Positions 30,737 through 41,045 of a stretch of DNA of 64,000 bases are shown piece after piece. The notes under the pieces are model-generated. The model worked only from the letters and a program-made list of their open reading frames with translations, had not been told where the DNA came from and did no database searches. The position numbers and the translations under genes were made by a program. Each line of letters begins with the position of its first letter. The stretch's first letter is position 1. Source of the stretch: Solilutibacter tolerans (GTDB lineage Bacteria; Pseudomonadota; Gammaproteobacteria; Xanthomonadales; Xanthomonadaceae); the NCBI RefSeq assembly GCF_900155935.1, contig NZ_FTLW01000003.1, positions 124,001 through 188,000 on the forward strand. The letters are read 5' to 3'.

Positions 30737-31635
30737 ACCTGCGCGACCTCAAATACCTGGTCGCCCTGGCCGATCATCGCCACTTCGGCAAGGCGGCCGA
30801 GGCCAGCTTCGTCAGCCAGCCGACGCTCTCCACCCAGATCAAGAAGCTGGAGGATGAGCTCGGCGTGCAGTTGTTCGAGCGCGCGCCGCGCAAGGTGATG
30901 CTGACGCCCATCGGCCGCGAAGTCGTGGCGCGTGCACGCGGCATCGTGGGCGAGGTCGAATCGATGCGCGACCTCGCCCGCCGCAGCCAGGACCCGGAAT
31001 CCGGCACCTTGCGCTTGGGCGCGTTCCCCACGCTGGCACCGTACTTCTTGCCGCATGCAGTACCGGCATTGCAGCAGCGATTCCCGCGCCTGGAAATGCT
31101 GCTGGTCGAGGAAAAGAGCGACGCGTTGATCGCGCAGCTGCGCGAGGGCCGCATCGATGCCGCCTTGCTTGCGCTGCCGATTCATGATGACCAGCTGCAT
31201 GCCGAATCGCTGTTCGATGAACCGTTCCTGCTCGCCACACGCGAAGACGGCGCATTCGCCGAGCGTCGCGACATCGGCATCAATGAACTCGATGACCAGA
31301 CACTGCTGCTGCTCGAAGACGGCCACTGCCTGCGCGATCAGGCGCTGGATGTGTGTCGCCTGTCCGGCGCGCACGAGAAAGCCGGCTTCCGCGCCACCAG
31401 TCTGGAAACGCTGCGGCAGATGGTCGCGGCGGGTGCCGGCATCACCTTGTTGCCAGAGCTGGCGACGCGTCCGCCCATCGCGCAACCCGACCACCTGCGC
31501 CTGATCCCGTTCGCGGGCGAAGCGCCCCGCCGCAGCATCGCGCTGGTCTGGCGCAAGAGCTCGGCGATGAGCGAGCTACTCACTGACATCGCGCAAACAT
31601 TGCGCTCGCTATCGTCGACGCTTCTCAAGGACTGA
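30733..31635 (+). CDS. oxyR: hydrogen peroxide sensor/regulator OxyR
   Basis: LysR-family regulator of 300 aa. The N-terminal winged HTH is [19 protein letters not shown]; the regulatory domain carries Cys199 and Cys208 ([12 protein letters not shown]), at exactly the E. coli OxyR numbering, which form the peroxide-induced disulfide. It starts with GTG inside the ahpF stop. The ahpC, ahpF-oxyR order is characteristic of Xanthomonas. It probably binds the repeats upstream of ahpC. Confidence 0.97.
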   Translation: MNLRDLKYLVALADHRHFGKAAEASFVSQPTLSTQIKKLEDELGVQLFERAPRKVMLTPIGREVVARARGIVGEVESMRDLARRSQDPESGTLRLGAFPTLAPYFLPHAVPALQQRFPRLEMLLVEEKSDALIAQLREGRIDAALLALPIHDDQLHAESLFDEPFLLATREDGAFAERRDIGINELDDQTLLLLEDGHCLRDQALDVCRLSGAHEKAGFRATSLETLRQMVAAGAGITLLPELATRPPIAQPDHLRLIPFAGEAPRRSIALVWRKSSAMSELLTDIAQTLRSLSSTLLKD

Positions 31636-31644
31636 CGAGGCGGC

Positions 31645-32352
31645 ATGAGCCGTGCAAGAAACTTGTCGCTAGGCTTGGCCGCGACCGCCGGCATCGCGGG
31701 CGGCGGTTGGTGGTGGCAGACGCGGCAGGCACCCGAGCCGAAACTGCGTGACCCGGCCAAGATCGAAGCGGCCATGCGGCCGACGCCAAAGTCGTTCGTC
31801 CCCCGCAAGCAAGTCGCGGCGCCGGGCTGCCCGATGCCCACGCAAATCGCCACGCCCGCGCTGCCGGCGCAGTCGCCGGTGCCAACGGGCCTTTCGCCTT
31901 TCAAACATCCGCAGGGGCGCTTGCAACCACTCGCCGGTTTCAGCGTGGATGCGCGCGTGTTGTCATCACGCCGTTATCAGGATGACCGCGAAGCCGAGTT
32001 TTCGCCGGTCGATCTGGCACTGGGCTGGGGGCGGATGCGCGATGACGATGTGTTGTCGATGTTGCAAGTCGGCCAACAGAATCGTTGGTACTACACGCGC
32101 TGGACCGAGTCGCCGCCGATCCCGATCAATCAGGTGCGACTGGAAAGCGCCAACATGCACATGATCCCGGCCAATCGCGACATCGCCCAAGCGCTTTCCG
32201 CGATCAAGCCCGGCCAGCGCGTGCGCATCGATGGCTGGCTGGTGGAAGTTCAAGCGAAAGACGGCTGGCGTTGGCGCAGTTCGACCACGCGCAGCGATCA
32301 CGGCCCCGGCGGCTGCGAAGTGATCCAGGTCTGCGCGGTCGCGGTGGAGTAA
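31645..32352 (+). CDS. unknown protein after oxyR (orfX position)
   Basis: 235 aa protein with an N-terminal anchor or signal (LGLAATAGIAGGGWWWQT), a Pro-rich spacer and a soluble domain with FSVDARVLSSRRYQDDREAEFSP broken by the motif VDLALGWGRMRDDDVL, then QNRWYYTRW, SANMHMIPANRDI and a C-terminal GWLVEVQAKDGWRWRSS block. These motifs recall a family of exported or DUF-type proteins with conserved LALGWGxM and HMIPA, but I cannot name a function. It starts 9 bases after oxyR, so it is cotranscribed; Xanthomonas has an orfX in this position, though homology was not tested. Confidence 0.75.
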   Translation: MSRARNLSLGLAATAGIAGGGWWWQTRQAPEPKLRDPAKIEAAMRPTPKSFVPRKQVAAPGCPMPTQIATPALPAQSPVPTGLSPFKHPQGRLQPLAGFSVDARVLSSRRYQDDREAEFSPVDLALGWGRMRDDDVLSMLQVGQQNRWYYTRWTESPPIPINQVRLESANMHMIPANRDIAQALSAIKPGQRVRIDGWLVEVQAKDGWRWRSSTTRSDHGPGGCEVIQVCAVAVE

Positions 32353-32355
32353 GGC

Positions 32356-33288
32356 TCAGGCTTCGGCGGGCGGCGTGCGTCGAATGGGCTTCAGCCCCGC
32401 GACGAAGATGCCGGCCATCGTCACCAACAAGCCCAGCCATTGGCGCGGCGAAGTCGGATGGTCGAGCAAGACGACATCCAGCAAGTAAGCCACCATCGGT
32501 TGGAACAGCAGCAACAGGCCCACCATCGCCACCGACAGCACCGCGATCGAGCGCGAGATCAGGATCCAGCTGAGGCAGTGGCCGATCGCCGCGAGGGTGA
32601 GCAGGATGCCGAAGGATTTCCAGGACGGGATGGCGAACGAAGCGCCTTCGACCATCCCCATCACGCCGAGGCAGGCGGCGGAACCGAATGCCGCGAGGCA
32701 CAGCACCTGCTCCACCGGCGCTCGGTGCGAGGTGACAGCGGCCTCCGCCTGCGAGCGCTTGATGCCGATGTTGTAGGCCGCATAGGCCACGCCAGTGGCG
32801 AGGCCCAGCCACACACCCCAGCGGTATTCGTCCGGCAGCGTGGCCCAATCGCCGCCCAAGAGCAGCCACAGGCCGAAGAACGCCAGCAGCACGCCGAAGA
32901 TGAAACGCGGGGTGAGCTTCTCGCCGAAGAACAGCACGCCGGCCAGCGCCATGAAGAACACCTGCGCATTGGCCAGCAAGGTGGACAGGCCCGGCCCGAC
33001 GATGAGGATGCTCCGGTGCCACATCCACAGGTCGATGGCGAAGGCGATCGAAGGCAGCGCGATCCACGCCCACGCCTGCTTCGACAAGGGCTGCCAGCCA
33101 TGGCGGAATTGCACCAGCAATGCCAGCAAGATGCCGGACAGAAACATCCGCCAGAACGCAGAGACCGTGGGCGGCGTGTCGGCGAAGCGCACCATCAGCC
33201 CGTTGGTGCCGATGATTGCAGCACCGATCAGCAGTTGGACTATGGCGGCGCGACGTGGCGTGTGGTCAGGCAGGCCTGCGGCACTCAT
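32356..33288 (-). CDS. EamA/DMT family transporter
   Basis: Inner-membrane protein of 310 aa with ten hydrophobic helices arranged as two EamA repeats (first repeat about 15-145, second about 165-300). Motifs include FWRMFLSGILLALL, LLANAQVFFMALAGVLFFGE in the first repeat and the SVAMVGLLLLFQPMVAYLLD block in the second. It belongs to the drug/metabolite exporter superfamily; the substrate is unknown. The start overlaps the DUF2007 gene stop by 4 bases. Confidence 0.88.
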   Translation of the reverse strand: MSAAGLPDHTPRRAAIVQLLIGAAIIGTNGLMVRFADTPPTVSAFWRMFLSGILLALLVQFRHGWQPLSKQAWAWIALPSIAFAIDLWMWHRSILIVGPGLSTLLANAQVFFMALAGVLFFGEKLTPRFIFGVLLAFFGLWLLLGGDWATLPDEYRWGVWLGLATGVAYAAYNIGIKRSQAEAAVTSHRAPVEQVLCLAAFGSAACLGVMGMVEGASFAIPSWKSFGILLTLAAIGHCLSWILISRSIAVLSVAMVGLLLLFQPMVAYLLDVVLLDHPTSPRQWLGLLVTMAGIFVAGLKPIRRTPPAEA

Positions 33289-33551
33289 GCCGGCAGCCAG
33301 CCTTCGTCGTCCTCATCCACTTCGGCGGACTCGCCGGCATCATTCAGCAGCGGCAGGGTCTTGAGCAGCGCTTGGGCTTCTTCGACCCAGTCATCCGGCA
33401 CGCGTACTTCGACGAATCCGGTGGCCGGCAACTCGCCCATCCCACCGACCAGATGCTCGCCCAGCACGAAGGCCGGGATGTCGGCATCCTCCAGTGCATG
33501 CTTCACCAGATGGGCATCGATGGGGTTGAGCGCCTGATAGACCGTGCGCAT
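33285..33551 (-). CDS. DUF2007 domain protein
   Basis: 88 aa cytoplasmic protein matching DUF2007 (putative signal transducing protein): MRTVYQALNPIDAHLVKHAL, EDADIPAFVLGEHLVGG and VRVPDDWVEEAQALL, with an acidic C-terminus. The fold resembles PII-like or ACT-type ferredoxin folds. It is divergent from glnS and coupled to the downstream EamA gene. The longer reading frame overlapping glnS is a shadow. Confidence 0.85.
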   Translation of the reverse strand: MRTVYQALNPIDAHLVKHALEDADIPAFVLGEHLVGGMGELPATGFVEVRVPDDWVEEAQALLKTLPLLNDAGESAEVDEDDEGWLPA

Positions 33552-33633
33552 GGACGATTCCGCGAGAGGGCCTGGCCAGCATAACGGTAAACTGGGCGCA
33601 GCTTCCCCAGATTCGAGCGAATTCGCCGCCCTC

Positions 33634-35370
<1,737 letters not shown>

Positions 35371-35371
35371 G

Positions 35372-35761
35372 ATGCGCCGGATCGTCTTCGCGTTGCTCGC
35401 ATGCCTGCTGCTGGTGCTGATCACCGGCTGTACTGCGCCGACGACGGCCAAGGATTCGCCACCCGGCGACTTCCCGACCAACCCCTTCGACAAGCCCGTA
35501 CAGCCACGGCCGATCGGCGCGGATCCTTCGGTGGTCAATCGCAGCTGCAAGACCGATGCCGACTGCACGGTGAAGAATGTCGGCAACTGCTGCGGCCACT
35601 ACCCGGCCTGCGTGAACGTCAACGCCCAAACCAACCCGGAAGCGGTACAAGCGCAGTGCGCTAAATCCGGCATGGCGTCGGTCTGCGGCTTCCCGCAAAT
35701 CAGCGGTTGTAAATGCGTCAGCGGGCAATGCGCCGCCGATAGCCAAGCGAGTGCCTTGTGA
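35372..35761 (+). CDS. cysteine-rich lipoprotein
   Basis: 129 aa protein with lipobox LLLVLITGC (lipidated Cys20), a Pro-rich spacer and a C-terminal module with ten Cys: SCKTDADC, NVGNCCGHYPAC, AQCAKSGMASVC and SGCKCVSGQC. The pattern fits up to five disulfides, like eukaryotic-style Cys-knot or WAP-like repeats. I do not recognise a named family. It begins one base after the glnS stop and ends overlapping the deaminase start, so it is translated with them. Location is probably the outer membrane. Confidence 0.75.
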   Translation: MRRIVFALLACLLLVLITGCTAPTTAKDSPPGDFPTNPFDKPVQPRPIGADPSVVNRSCKTDADCTVKNVGNCCGHYPACVNVNAQTNPEAVQAQCAKSGMASVCGFPQISGCKCVSGQCAADSQASAL

Positions 35762-36333
35762 TGCTGCCACTGCAACAACATTTGACCTTGCCCGCCTGGG
35801 TCCACGACTTCGATTTTGCTGAGCGCTATCCGGGGGATGAAGCGAAGGTCGCTTTAGCCATCGAACTGTCACGCCACAACATCGAATCACGCTCGGGCGG
35901 GCCGTTCGGCGCCGCCGTGTTCGCACCGGATGATCGCCTGATCGCGGTCGGCGTCAATCGCGTGCTGCCGCAGAACTGTTCCGTCGCGCACGCGGAGATG
36001 ATGGCCTTCATGCTGGCGCAGCAACGCATGCAGCGCGCACGCTTGAACCTCAATGACGATGGTAGCCGCTACGCACCCATCACCTTGGCGACTTCCGCCC
36101 AACCTTGCTGCCAGTGCTATGGCGCGAGCATCTGGGCCGGCATCGACCGCTTGTTGATTGGTGCGCGTAGTGAGGATGTCGAATCCCTCACCGAATTCGA
36201 CGAAGGCCCGCTACCGGCCGACTGGATCGGCGAGCTGGAGCGTCGCGGCATCGAGGTGGTGCGCGATGTCGAACGCGAGGCCGCGCGCACCGTGCTGCGC
36301 GATTACGGCCTGCTTGGCGGCGCGAACTACTGA
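35761..36333 (+). CDS. nucleoside deaminase family protein
   Basis: About 190 aa zinc-dependent deaminase of the CDA fold. The zinc and catalytic residues are CSVAHAEMMA (His-Ala-Glu) and SAQPCCQCYGASIW (PCxxC). GGPFGAAVFAPD provides the substrate loop seen in guanine/cytosine deaminases. The substrate is not clear; guanine deaminase and tRNA-adenosine deaminase relatives are possible, but the true TadA is usually shorter. The start overlaps the upstream stop by one base (TGATG); a GTG three bases earlier is an alternative. Confidence 0.87.
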   Translation: MLPLQQHLTLPAWVHDFDFAERYPGDEAKVALAIELSRHNIESRSGGPFGAAVFAPDDRLIAVGVNRVLPQNCSVAHAEMMAFMLAQQRMQRARLNLNDDGSRYAPITLATSAQPCCQCYGASIWAGIDRLLIGARSEDVESLTEFDEGPLPADWIGELERRGIEVVRDVEREAARTVLRDYGLLGGANY

Positions 36334-36336
36334 CGC

Positions 36337-37395
36337 ATGGACGGCCTCCTGTGCTGGTGTCGAAGCGGCTTCGAGCCGGATCTCGCGGCAGAACTCACCG
36401 CACGTGCGGCCGAGGCCGGCATCCCCGGCTACGCGCAGACGGAACGCAATAGCGGCTACGTCGTGTTCCATGCCGAAGACGGCGTGACCCTCAATGCCGC
36501 GCTGCCTTGGGAGTCCCTGATCTTCGCGCGGCAAAAATTACCTGTGATCGCAGAGCTGCGGGATTTGCCCCCAAGTGATCGCATCACCCCGATGATCGAG
36601 GTACTGAAAACCCACGGCACGCGCTTCGGTGACCTGTGGGTGGAGCACCCGGATTCAGAAGCAGGCAAGCCCCTCGCCGGCCTGGCGCGCAGTTTTGGCA
36701 ATGCGCTGCGCCCGGCGTTGCGCAAGGCAGGCTTGCTGACCCAGCGCGAGGACATGGACCTGCCCCGCCTGCATGTGGCCTTCGTCGATGGCGATCACGC
36801 GTTCCTCGCCCAGACCGACCCTGCCGACAGCGCACCGTGGCCGCTCGGGATTCCGCGTTTGAAGATGCATGCCGATGCGCCATCACGCAGCGCGTTGAAG
36901 TTGGAAGAGGCCTTGCTGGTCCTGCTGAGCGCGCACGAATGCGCCAGCTTGATGAAGGAGGACATGCGTGCCGCCGATTTGGGCGCAGCACCGGGGGGAT
37001 GGAGTTGGGTCTTGGTGCGCCAAGGCCTGCGGGTCATCGCCATCGACAACGGCCCGATGCGCCCCGAACTGCTGGATGGCGGCCGGGTCGAGCACCTGCG
37101 CGAGGATGGTTTCCGCTGGCATCCCACCACCCCGCTGGACTGGATGGTCTGCGACATGGTGGAGCAGCCCATCCGAGTGGCCGACCGCATGGCCGAGTGG
37201 TTCGCCCAGGGCTGGTGCCGTCATGCCATCTTCAACCTCAAACTGCCGATGAAGAAACGCTGGCAGGAGACCGAGCGCTGTTTGTCACTGTTTGCCGCAG
37301 AGGCTGGCCGACCACTGACCTTCCGAGCCAAGCAGCTCTACCACGACCGTGAGGAAATCACGGTGTTTGCCAGCGTTCGTCGGCTGCACGAATAG
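36337..37395 (+). CDS. rlmM: 23S rRNA (cytidine-2498-2'-O)-methyltransferase
   Basis: SAM-dependent 2'-O-methyltransferase of 352 aa acting on C2498 of 23S rRNA. The N-terminal THUMP-like RNA-binding domain is about 1-170; the Rossmann-fold domain has SRSALKLEEAL (catalytic Lys), DLGAAPGGWSWVL (SAM binding), VCDMVEQP (catalytic Asp) and NLKLPMK (second Lys). The order matches the K-D-K-E tetrad of the FtsJ/RlmE class. Confidence 0.96.
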   Translation: MDGLLCWCRSGFEPDLAAELTARAAEAGIPGYAQTERNSGYVVFHAEDGVTLNAALPWESLIFARQKLPVIAELRDLPPSDRITPMIEVLKTHGTRFGDLWVEHPDSEAGKPLAGLARSFGNALRPALRKAGLLTQREDMDLPRLHVAFVDGDHAFLAQTDPADSAPWPLGIPRLKMHADAPSRSALKLEEALLVLLSAHECASLMKEDMRAADLGAAPGGWSWVLVRQGLRVIAIDNGPMRPELLDGGRVEHLREDGFRWHPTTPLDWMVCDMVEQPIRVADRMAEWFAQGWCRHAIFNLKLPMKKRWQETERCLSLFAAEAGRPLTFRAKQLYHDREEITVFASVRRLHE

Positions 37396-37413
37396 AACTA
37401 GCCGCCAAAGCCA

Positions 37414-37431
37414 CTGGCATGGGATTTGCTT
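37414..37431 (+). promoter_or_regulatory. sigma-54 (-24/-12) promoter
   Basis: CTGGCATGGGATTTGCTT fits the sigma-54 consensus TGGCAYGNNNNTTGCW: GG at 37416-37417 and GC at 37428-37429 with the required 10 bases between. Transcription would start near 37440 and run into the secreted Calx-beta/DUF11 gene. An enhancer-binding protein would be required; none is encoded in the window. Confidence 0.75.
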
Positions 37432-37439
37432 ATATATCA

Positions 37440-37709
37440 TCCGGCGGACTGAAAAATCGCGGGAGTGCCGGCTGACCAAGCCCCGCCTGAGGCTTCAGGG
37501 CGTTCTCGTGCACCCGATAGAGAGGGAAAACTGCCGGAAGGCTTACGGCGATGGTCGCGAACTGCGATAGAACGCCGTTCTTCCAGCCAGGAATGAGCCG
37601 AGTGATTCACCAAGGATGGCCAAAAAACCGTGTCCTGTGGTCAGTTTCCCAGGGGAATCCAACAGTGCAGTTCCAACTTATAGTGTCATCCGCATGGCGA
37701 GATGGTCTG
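37440..37709 (+). other. long untranslated leader of the secreted protein gene
   Basis: About 270 bases between the predicted start site and the ATG, with no convincing ORF. Hairpin potential includes CCTGA-GGCT-TCAGG and a GCC-GGAA-GGC stem with a GNRA-type loop just after a GGGAAAAC stretch. The latter weakly recalls the first stem of c-di-GMP-I riboswitches, but the diagnostic GACGCAAAGCC is not present. It may be an unrecognised or degraded regulatory RNA. From 37396 to 37413 I see nothing. Confidence 0.4.
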
Positions 37710-39326
37710 ATGCGTCTGCTTGCCTTGGCTTGCTGCGGCGGGTTGCTGATGGCGGGCAGCCCCGCCATGGCGCAGACGGTACAGCGCAGCTTCTTGAACC
37801 TTGGGTTTGAACAGCCCCGCATCAACGGCCCTTCGACCAGTGCGTCCAGCGATGGGGATGCAGGTTGCAGCCGCACTGTAGCTGCAAGTGATGTGAATGG
37901 CTGGGAGACGACTGAGGATCAAAGCAACCCAGCTGGCTTTTGGGGCAGTCCCGCCTCCGAAATGTGTCCACAGGCAGCAGGCTTCCCAGGCCCTCCTAAT
38001 ACTGGCAACGTCATCCAGATGTTCTACGAGAACTACCAAGGCTCCGGCGCTGGCTCTACTGGCGTAGGCGGCGTCATCTTGGCCCCTACCGACACACCGG
38101 CGCGTTTGGGTGAACAATTCGCAGAGCTCAACGCTGACAACCCCGAACGTCTCTATTAGAAGGTTTGCCTAGTCAGAGGCGAGACCATTAGCTGGAGACT
38201 GAGCCACCGGGCACGCAGTCATGCCACGGTGCCCGACGTCATGGAGTTCAACATCAGTCCCTCGCCATATGGCAGCCTTCCGGCACGAGCGTTTCCTCCC
38301 CGCGCCGCCGGCCCTGGTGCGATCCGTATCGTCCGGGCAGCCACCACCACCACGGGGATTGAAGGCACAACCCCGACACCACGTGAGTGCGGGACCACTG
38401 GCTTGACCAATGCAACCTGTAGTTGGACATCAACTAACCTCAATGGAGGCTGGGCTGATTACTCGGGCACTTTTACTTGGGATACTCCTTCCGGCGAGCA
38501 ATACATCGGTTTTCAAGCCATCAGTAGCACCTGGGGGTTGTCTGGAGGCAACTATCTTGACGAGATTTCAGTCACGCTGAAGCCGTTCCTCCATTTCGCA
38601 GGCGGGGCGAGCAATGTCAGCTTCGTCGAGGGCGAGACGGCACCGACAATCAACGTTCGAATCGTGGGCACAGTGACTAGCGGTTTCACCATTCCCCTCA
38701 CAGTGGGAGGCACTGCCACCCGGGGTACCACCGCAACGCCCGGCGCAAACGACGACTACATCCTCACGGCCGCGAATGCCACGATCACCGTGCCGGCAGG
38801 CGATTACGGCGCAGGACAAAACATCAATATTCCGATCACGTTCTTGTCCGACACCGTGGTCGAAAACAATGAAACCATTACCTTCACCATCCCCACGGGC
38901 AGTAGCCTGCCCTATGTAGTCGCTAATACTGATGAGTGCGCGGGCGTTGCAATCGGTGAGATGACCATCAACATCCTCGACAACGACGTCGACCTGCGGA
39001 TTTCCAAGACCAACACACCCGCAGTACAGCCGCTGGATCAAGCCGCTGACACGGTGACATCCGGCCAGAACGTCACCTATACCCTACTGGTGGAAAACGG
39101 CGCACGCGCGGTTTCAGGTGCAGTGATCCAAGACCAGGCCGTAAGCGGCATCACGTGCCCGGCACCAGCACCCGCCTCCGCCTCCGTAACGTGCACTGCA
39201 AGCTCCGGGCCTGCCTGCACGTCCGCCACCTACCCCGTCAGTACATTGACCGGCAGCGGGATCGTCTTGGGCAACATGCCCGCCAACAGCACGGTGACGC
39301 TGACGTTCACTTGCCGAGTCAATTGA
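37710..39326 (+). pseudogene. secreted Calx-beta/DUF11 protein gene, interrupted by an amber codon
   Basis: One reading frame of 538 sense codons broken only by TAG at 38157-38159 (codon 150). The N-terminus has a signal peptide (LLALACCGGLLMAGSPAMAQ) and a SFLNLGFEQP domain. The domain continues past the stop in the same frame (KVCLVRGETISWRLSHR, VMEFNIS, YSGTFTW, YLDEISVTL). A Calx-beta domain follows (VSFVEGETAPTINVRIVG, GANDDYIL, NNETITFTI, INILDNDVDL), then a DUF11 repeat (RISKTNTPAVQPL, ENGARAVSGAVIQD, LTFTCRVN). CAG-to-TAG is the simplest origin of the stop. No other lesion is visible, so it is a recent pseudogene, a readthrough gene or a sequencing error. Composition is less GC-rich than the neighbours. 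Confidence 0.78.
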
Positions 39327-39344
39327 CGCTCGGCGAGATTCGAT

Positions 39345-39370
39345 GAGTGCATCGCCATGGCGGCGCACTC
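39345..39370. terminator. palindrome between convergent genes
   Basis: 26-base near-perfect palindrome: GAGTGCATCGCCA followed by TGGCGGCGCACTC, with one A-C mismatch and one T-G wobble. It lies 18 bases after the stop of the secreted-protein gene and 28 bases from the stop of the convergent gene, a good place for a bidirectional terminator. There is no U-run. Confidence 0.5.
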
Positions 39371-39397
39371 GGTGATGACGCGTAACGACGGCGCGAT

Positions 39398-39814
39398 TCA
39401 GTCTGTTGAGCGCAAAGTTTCGCGCACCCAGGTCTCGCGCTGATCGACGATCAACTCTTCCAGTAATGCGCTTTCGGTATCGACACGCCCCTTGACGGCG
39501 CGCGCATCAAATTTCTGCGCTGCGGTTTCCGGGTCACGCCAAGCAATGGTGACCCGCAAATCCCACTCATCGTTCTCGCTTGCCATCAGCGGTTGCGCAA
39601 TGCGGTACCAGAGCACACGCCCATCCTTGCGAAGAGCTTCCAGCTTTGGGCGTTCAACGCGATCGAACAAGGTCATGAACTGCACCATGCGACGGGGCTG
39701 CACCCACATGGTGCGCTCGACGACAAAGGGGTCTTGCGTGGATGTAGCGGTCTGCGCGTAAACAGGGGCAAGCAAAAAGCTGGAAAGGATCAGGACAGAA
39801 ACTTTTTTAATCAT
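39398..39814 (-). CDS. exported protein of unknown function
   Basis: 138 aa with a clear signal peptide (KKVSVLILSSFLLAPVYAQ). The mature part includes VVERTMWVQPRRMVQFMTLF, DGRVLWYRIAQPLMASENDEWDLRVTIAW and a C-terminal helical LLEELIVDQRETWVRETL. The length, MVQFMxLF and LRVTIAW pattern suggest a small dimeric ferredoxin-like fold, but I cannot assign a family. It is monocistronic and convergent with the interrupted gene. The open frame upstream of this Met overlaps the ubiquinone hydroxylase gene and is rejected. Confidence 0.75.
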   Translation of the reverse strand: MIKKVSVLILSSFLLAPVYAQTATSTQDPFVVERTMWVQPRRMVQFMTLFDRVERPKLEALRKDGRVLWYRIAQPLMASENDEWDLRVTIAWRDPETAAQKFDARAVKGRVDTESALLEELIVDQRETWVRETLRSTD

Positions 39815-39863
39815 TAGCAATGGGCAAATAAAATTGTTGGTCAGAGAATTTCGATGGGCTAGA

Positions 39864-41045
39864 TCAGGTACCAGCAGCATGACGCCAGAGCGCATTCCGC
39901 AACGGCACAAGTGCATTGGCAGCTGTGAGCGCATGACCTCGCAGCATCGTCGGCAACAAGGCGTCATTCGAATACACCCGATTGATGGTCTCGAAGGCGT
40001 AGCTCGATACGACGTTGTCGCTCCGCCGCGCGCGCGCCCAGCGTTGCAGGCGATGCGGCGCATCGAAGTCGCGCCCGAGGCGTTTCGCCTCGCGCATCTC
40101 GTCACGCAAGGCAGCGACATCGCGCAAACCAAGATTCACGCCCTGCCCGGCCAACGGATGCACGACGTGGGCGGCATCGCCCAGCACCAGGACGCGTCTT
40201 TCGATTTGCGTTTTAGCCAATTGACGTCGCAGGGGGAAGGCGACGCGGCGCGACACGGGCCGCACTGCACCGAGCCGGGCACCAAACGCGTTGGTCAGCT
40301 CGACACCGAAGGCTTCATCGTCCAGTGCAAGGATTCGCTCAGCCTCGACGTCCGGCAGGCTCCACACGATGGAGCTGCGACACTCAGCATCCACCGGTAA
40401 AAAGGCAAGCGGGCCACTTGGTAAAAAGCGCTGCCATGCGGTGAGTTGATGGGGCTCTTCGGTTTCGACATAGGCAACCACGCCGCGTTGCCCATAATCG
40501 TGTGTCGGCGCTTCGATACCCGCCAGCGATCGCAAGGTGGAATTCGCGCCATCGGCGGCAATGGCGATGCGGGCATCGATGGTCTCGCCACTTTCCAGCG
40601 TCAGACGCACACTGTCATCGCGCTGCTCCAGACCATTGACACTGGCCGGTTGAAAATATTCGACGCCGGCGCGATTGGCTGCAGTCTGCAAGCGCTCGGC
40701 CAACAGGTCATGCTCGATGATCCAGCCCAATTCACGGCGCGCGAGCGTATCGGCATCGAAATGCAGTTCACCGCCACCGGCCGCATCCCACACGCGCATG
40801 TGGCGATAGGGTTGCGCGCGGGTGGCGAGGATGTCTTTCCACACGCCGAGCGACTCAAGTAACGCGGCATTGTCGGGGGCGAAAGCGAACACGCGCAGGT
40901 CCGGTTGCTCGCGCGACCAGCGCGCGGGCGTGCCTGCTTCGACCAAAGCCACCTGCAAGCCGGCATCGGCCAGGGCCAACGCGCAAGCCGCGCCGACCAC
41001 GCCGCCACCGACCACCACCGCGTCACGTTGCATGCGTCGGCTCAT
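39864..41045 (-). CDS. UbiF/UbiI-like ubiquinone biosynthesis hydroxylase
   Basis: FAD-dependent monooxygenase of about 393 aa that hydroxylates a ring position during ubiquinone synthesis. FAD motif AVVVGGGVVGAACALALADAG at the N-terminus, broken here as GGGVVGAA; second motif IAADGANSTLRSLAG; third motif GDAAHVVHPLAGQGVNLGLRD. It overlaps ubiH by 4 bases and lies downstream of it. It could be UbiF, UbiI or UbiM; the position next to ubiH and the GDAAH form exclude UbiH itself, but finer assignment is not possible by eye. Confidence 0.87.
   Translation of the reverse strand: MSRRMQRDAVVVGGGVVGAACALALADAGLQVALVEAGTPARWSREQPDLRVFAFAPDNAALLESLGVWKDILATRAQPYRHMRVWDAAGGGELHFDADTLARRELGWIIEHDLLAERLQTAANRAGVEYFQPASVNGLEQRDDSVRLTLESGETIDARIAIAADGANSTLRSLAGIEAPTHDYGQRGVVAYVETEEPHQLTAWQRFLPSGPLAFLPVDAECRSSIVWSLPDVEAERILALDDEAFGVELTNAFGARLGAVRPVSRRVAFPLRRQLAKTQIERRVLVLGDAAHVVHPLAGQGVNLGLRDVAALRDEMREAKRLGRDFDAPHRLQRWARARRSDNVVSSYAFETINRVYSNDALLPTMLRGHALTAANALVPLRNALWRHAAGT

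Noticed and set aside
37440-37709. c-di-GMP-I riboswitch in the leader
   Set aside because: A GNRA-capped stem after an A-rich strand is suggestive, but the conserved GACGCAAAGCC strand and the second stem partner are not found. Not called.
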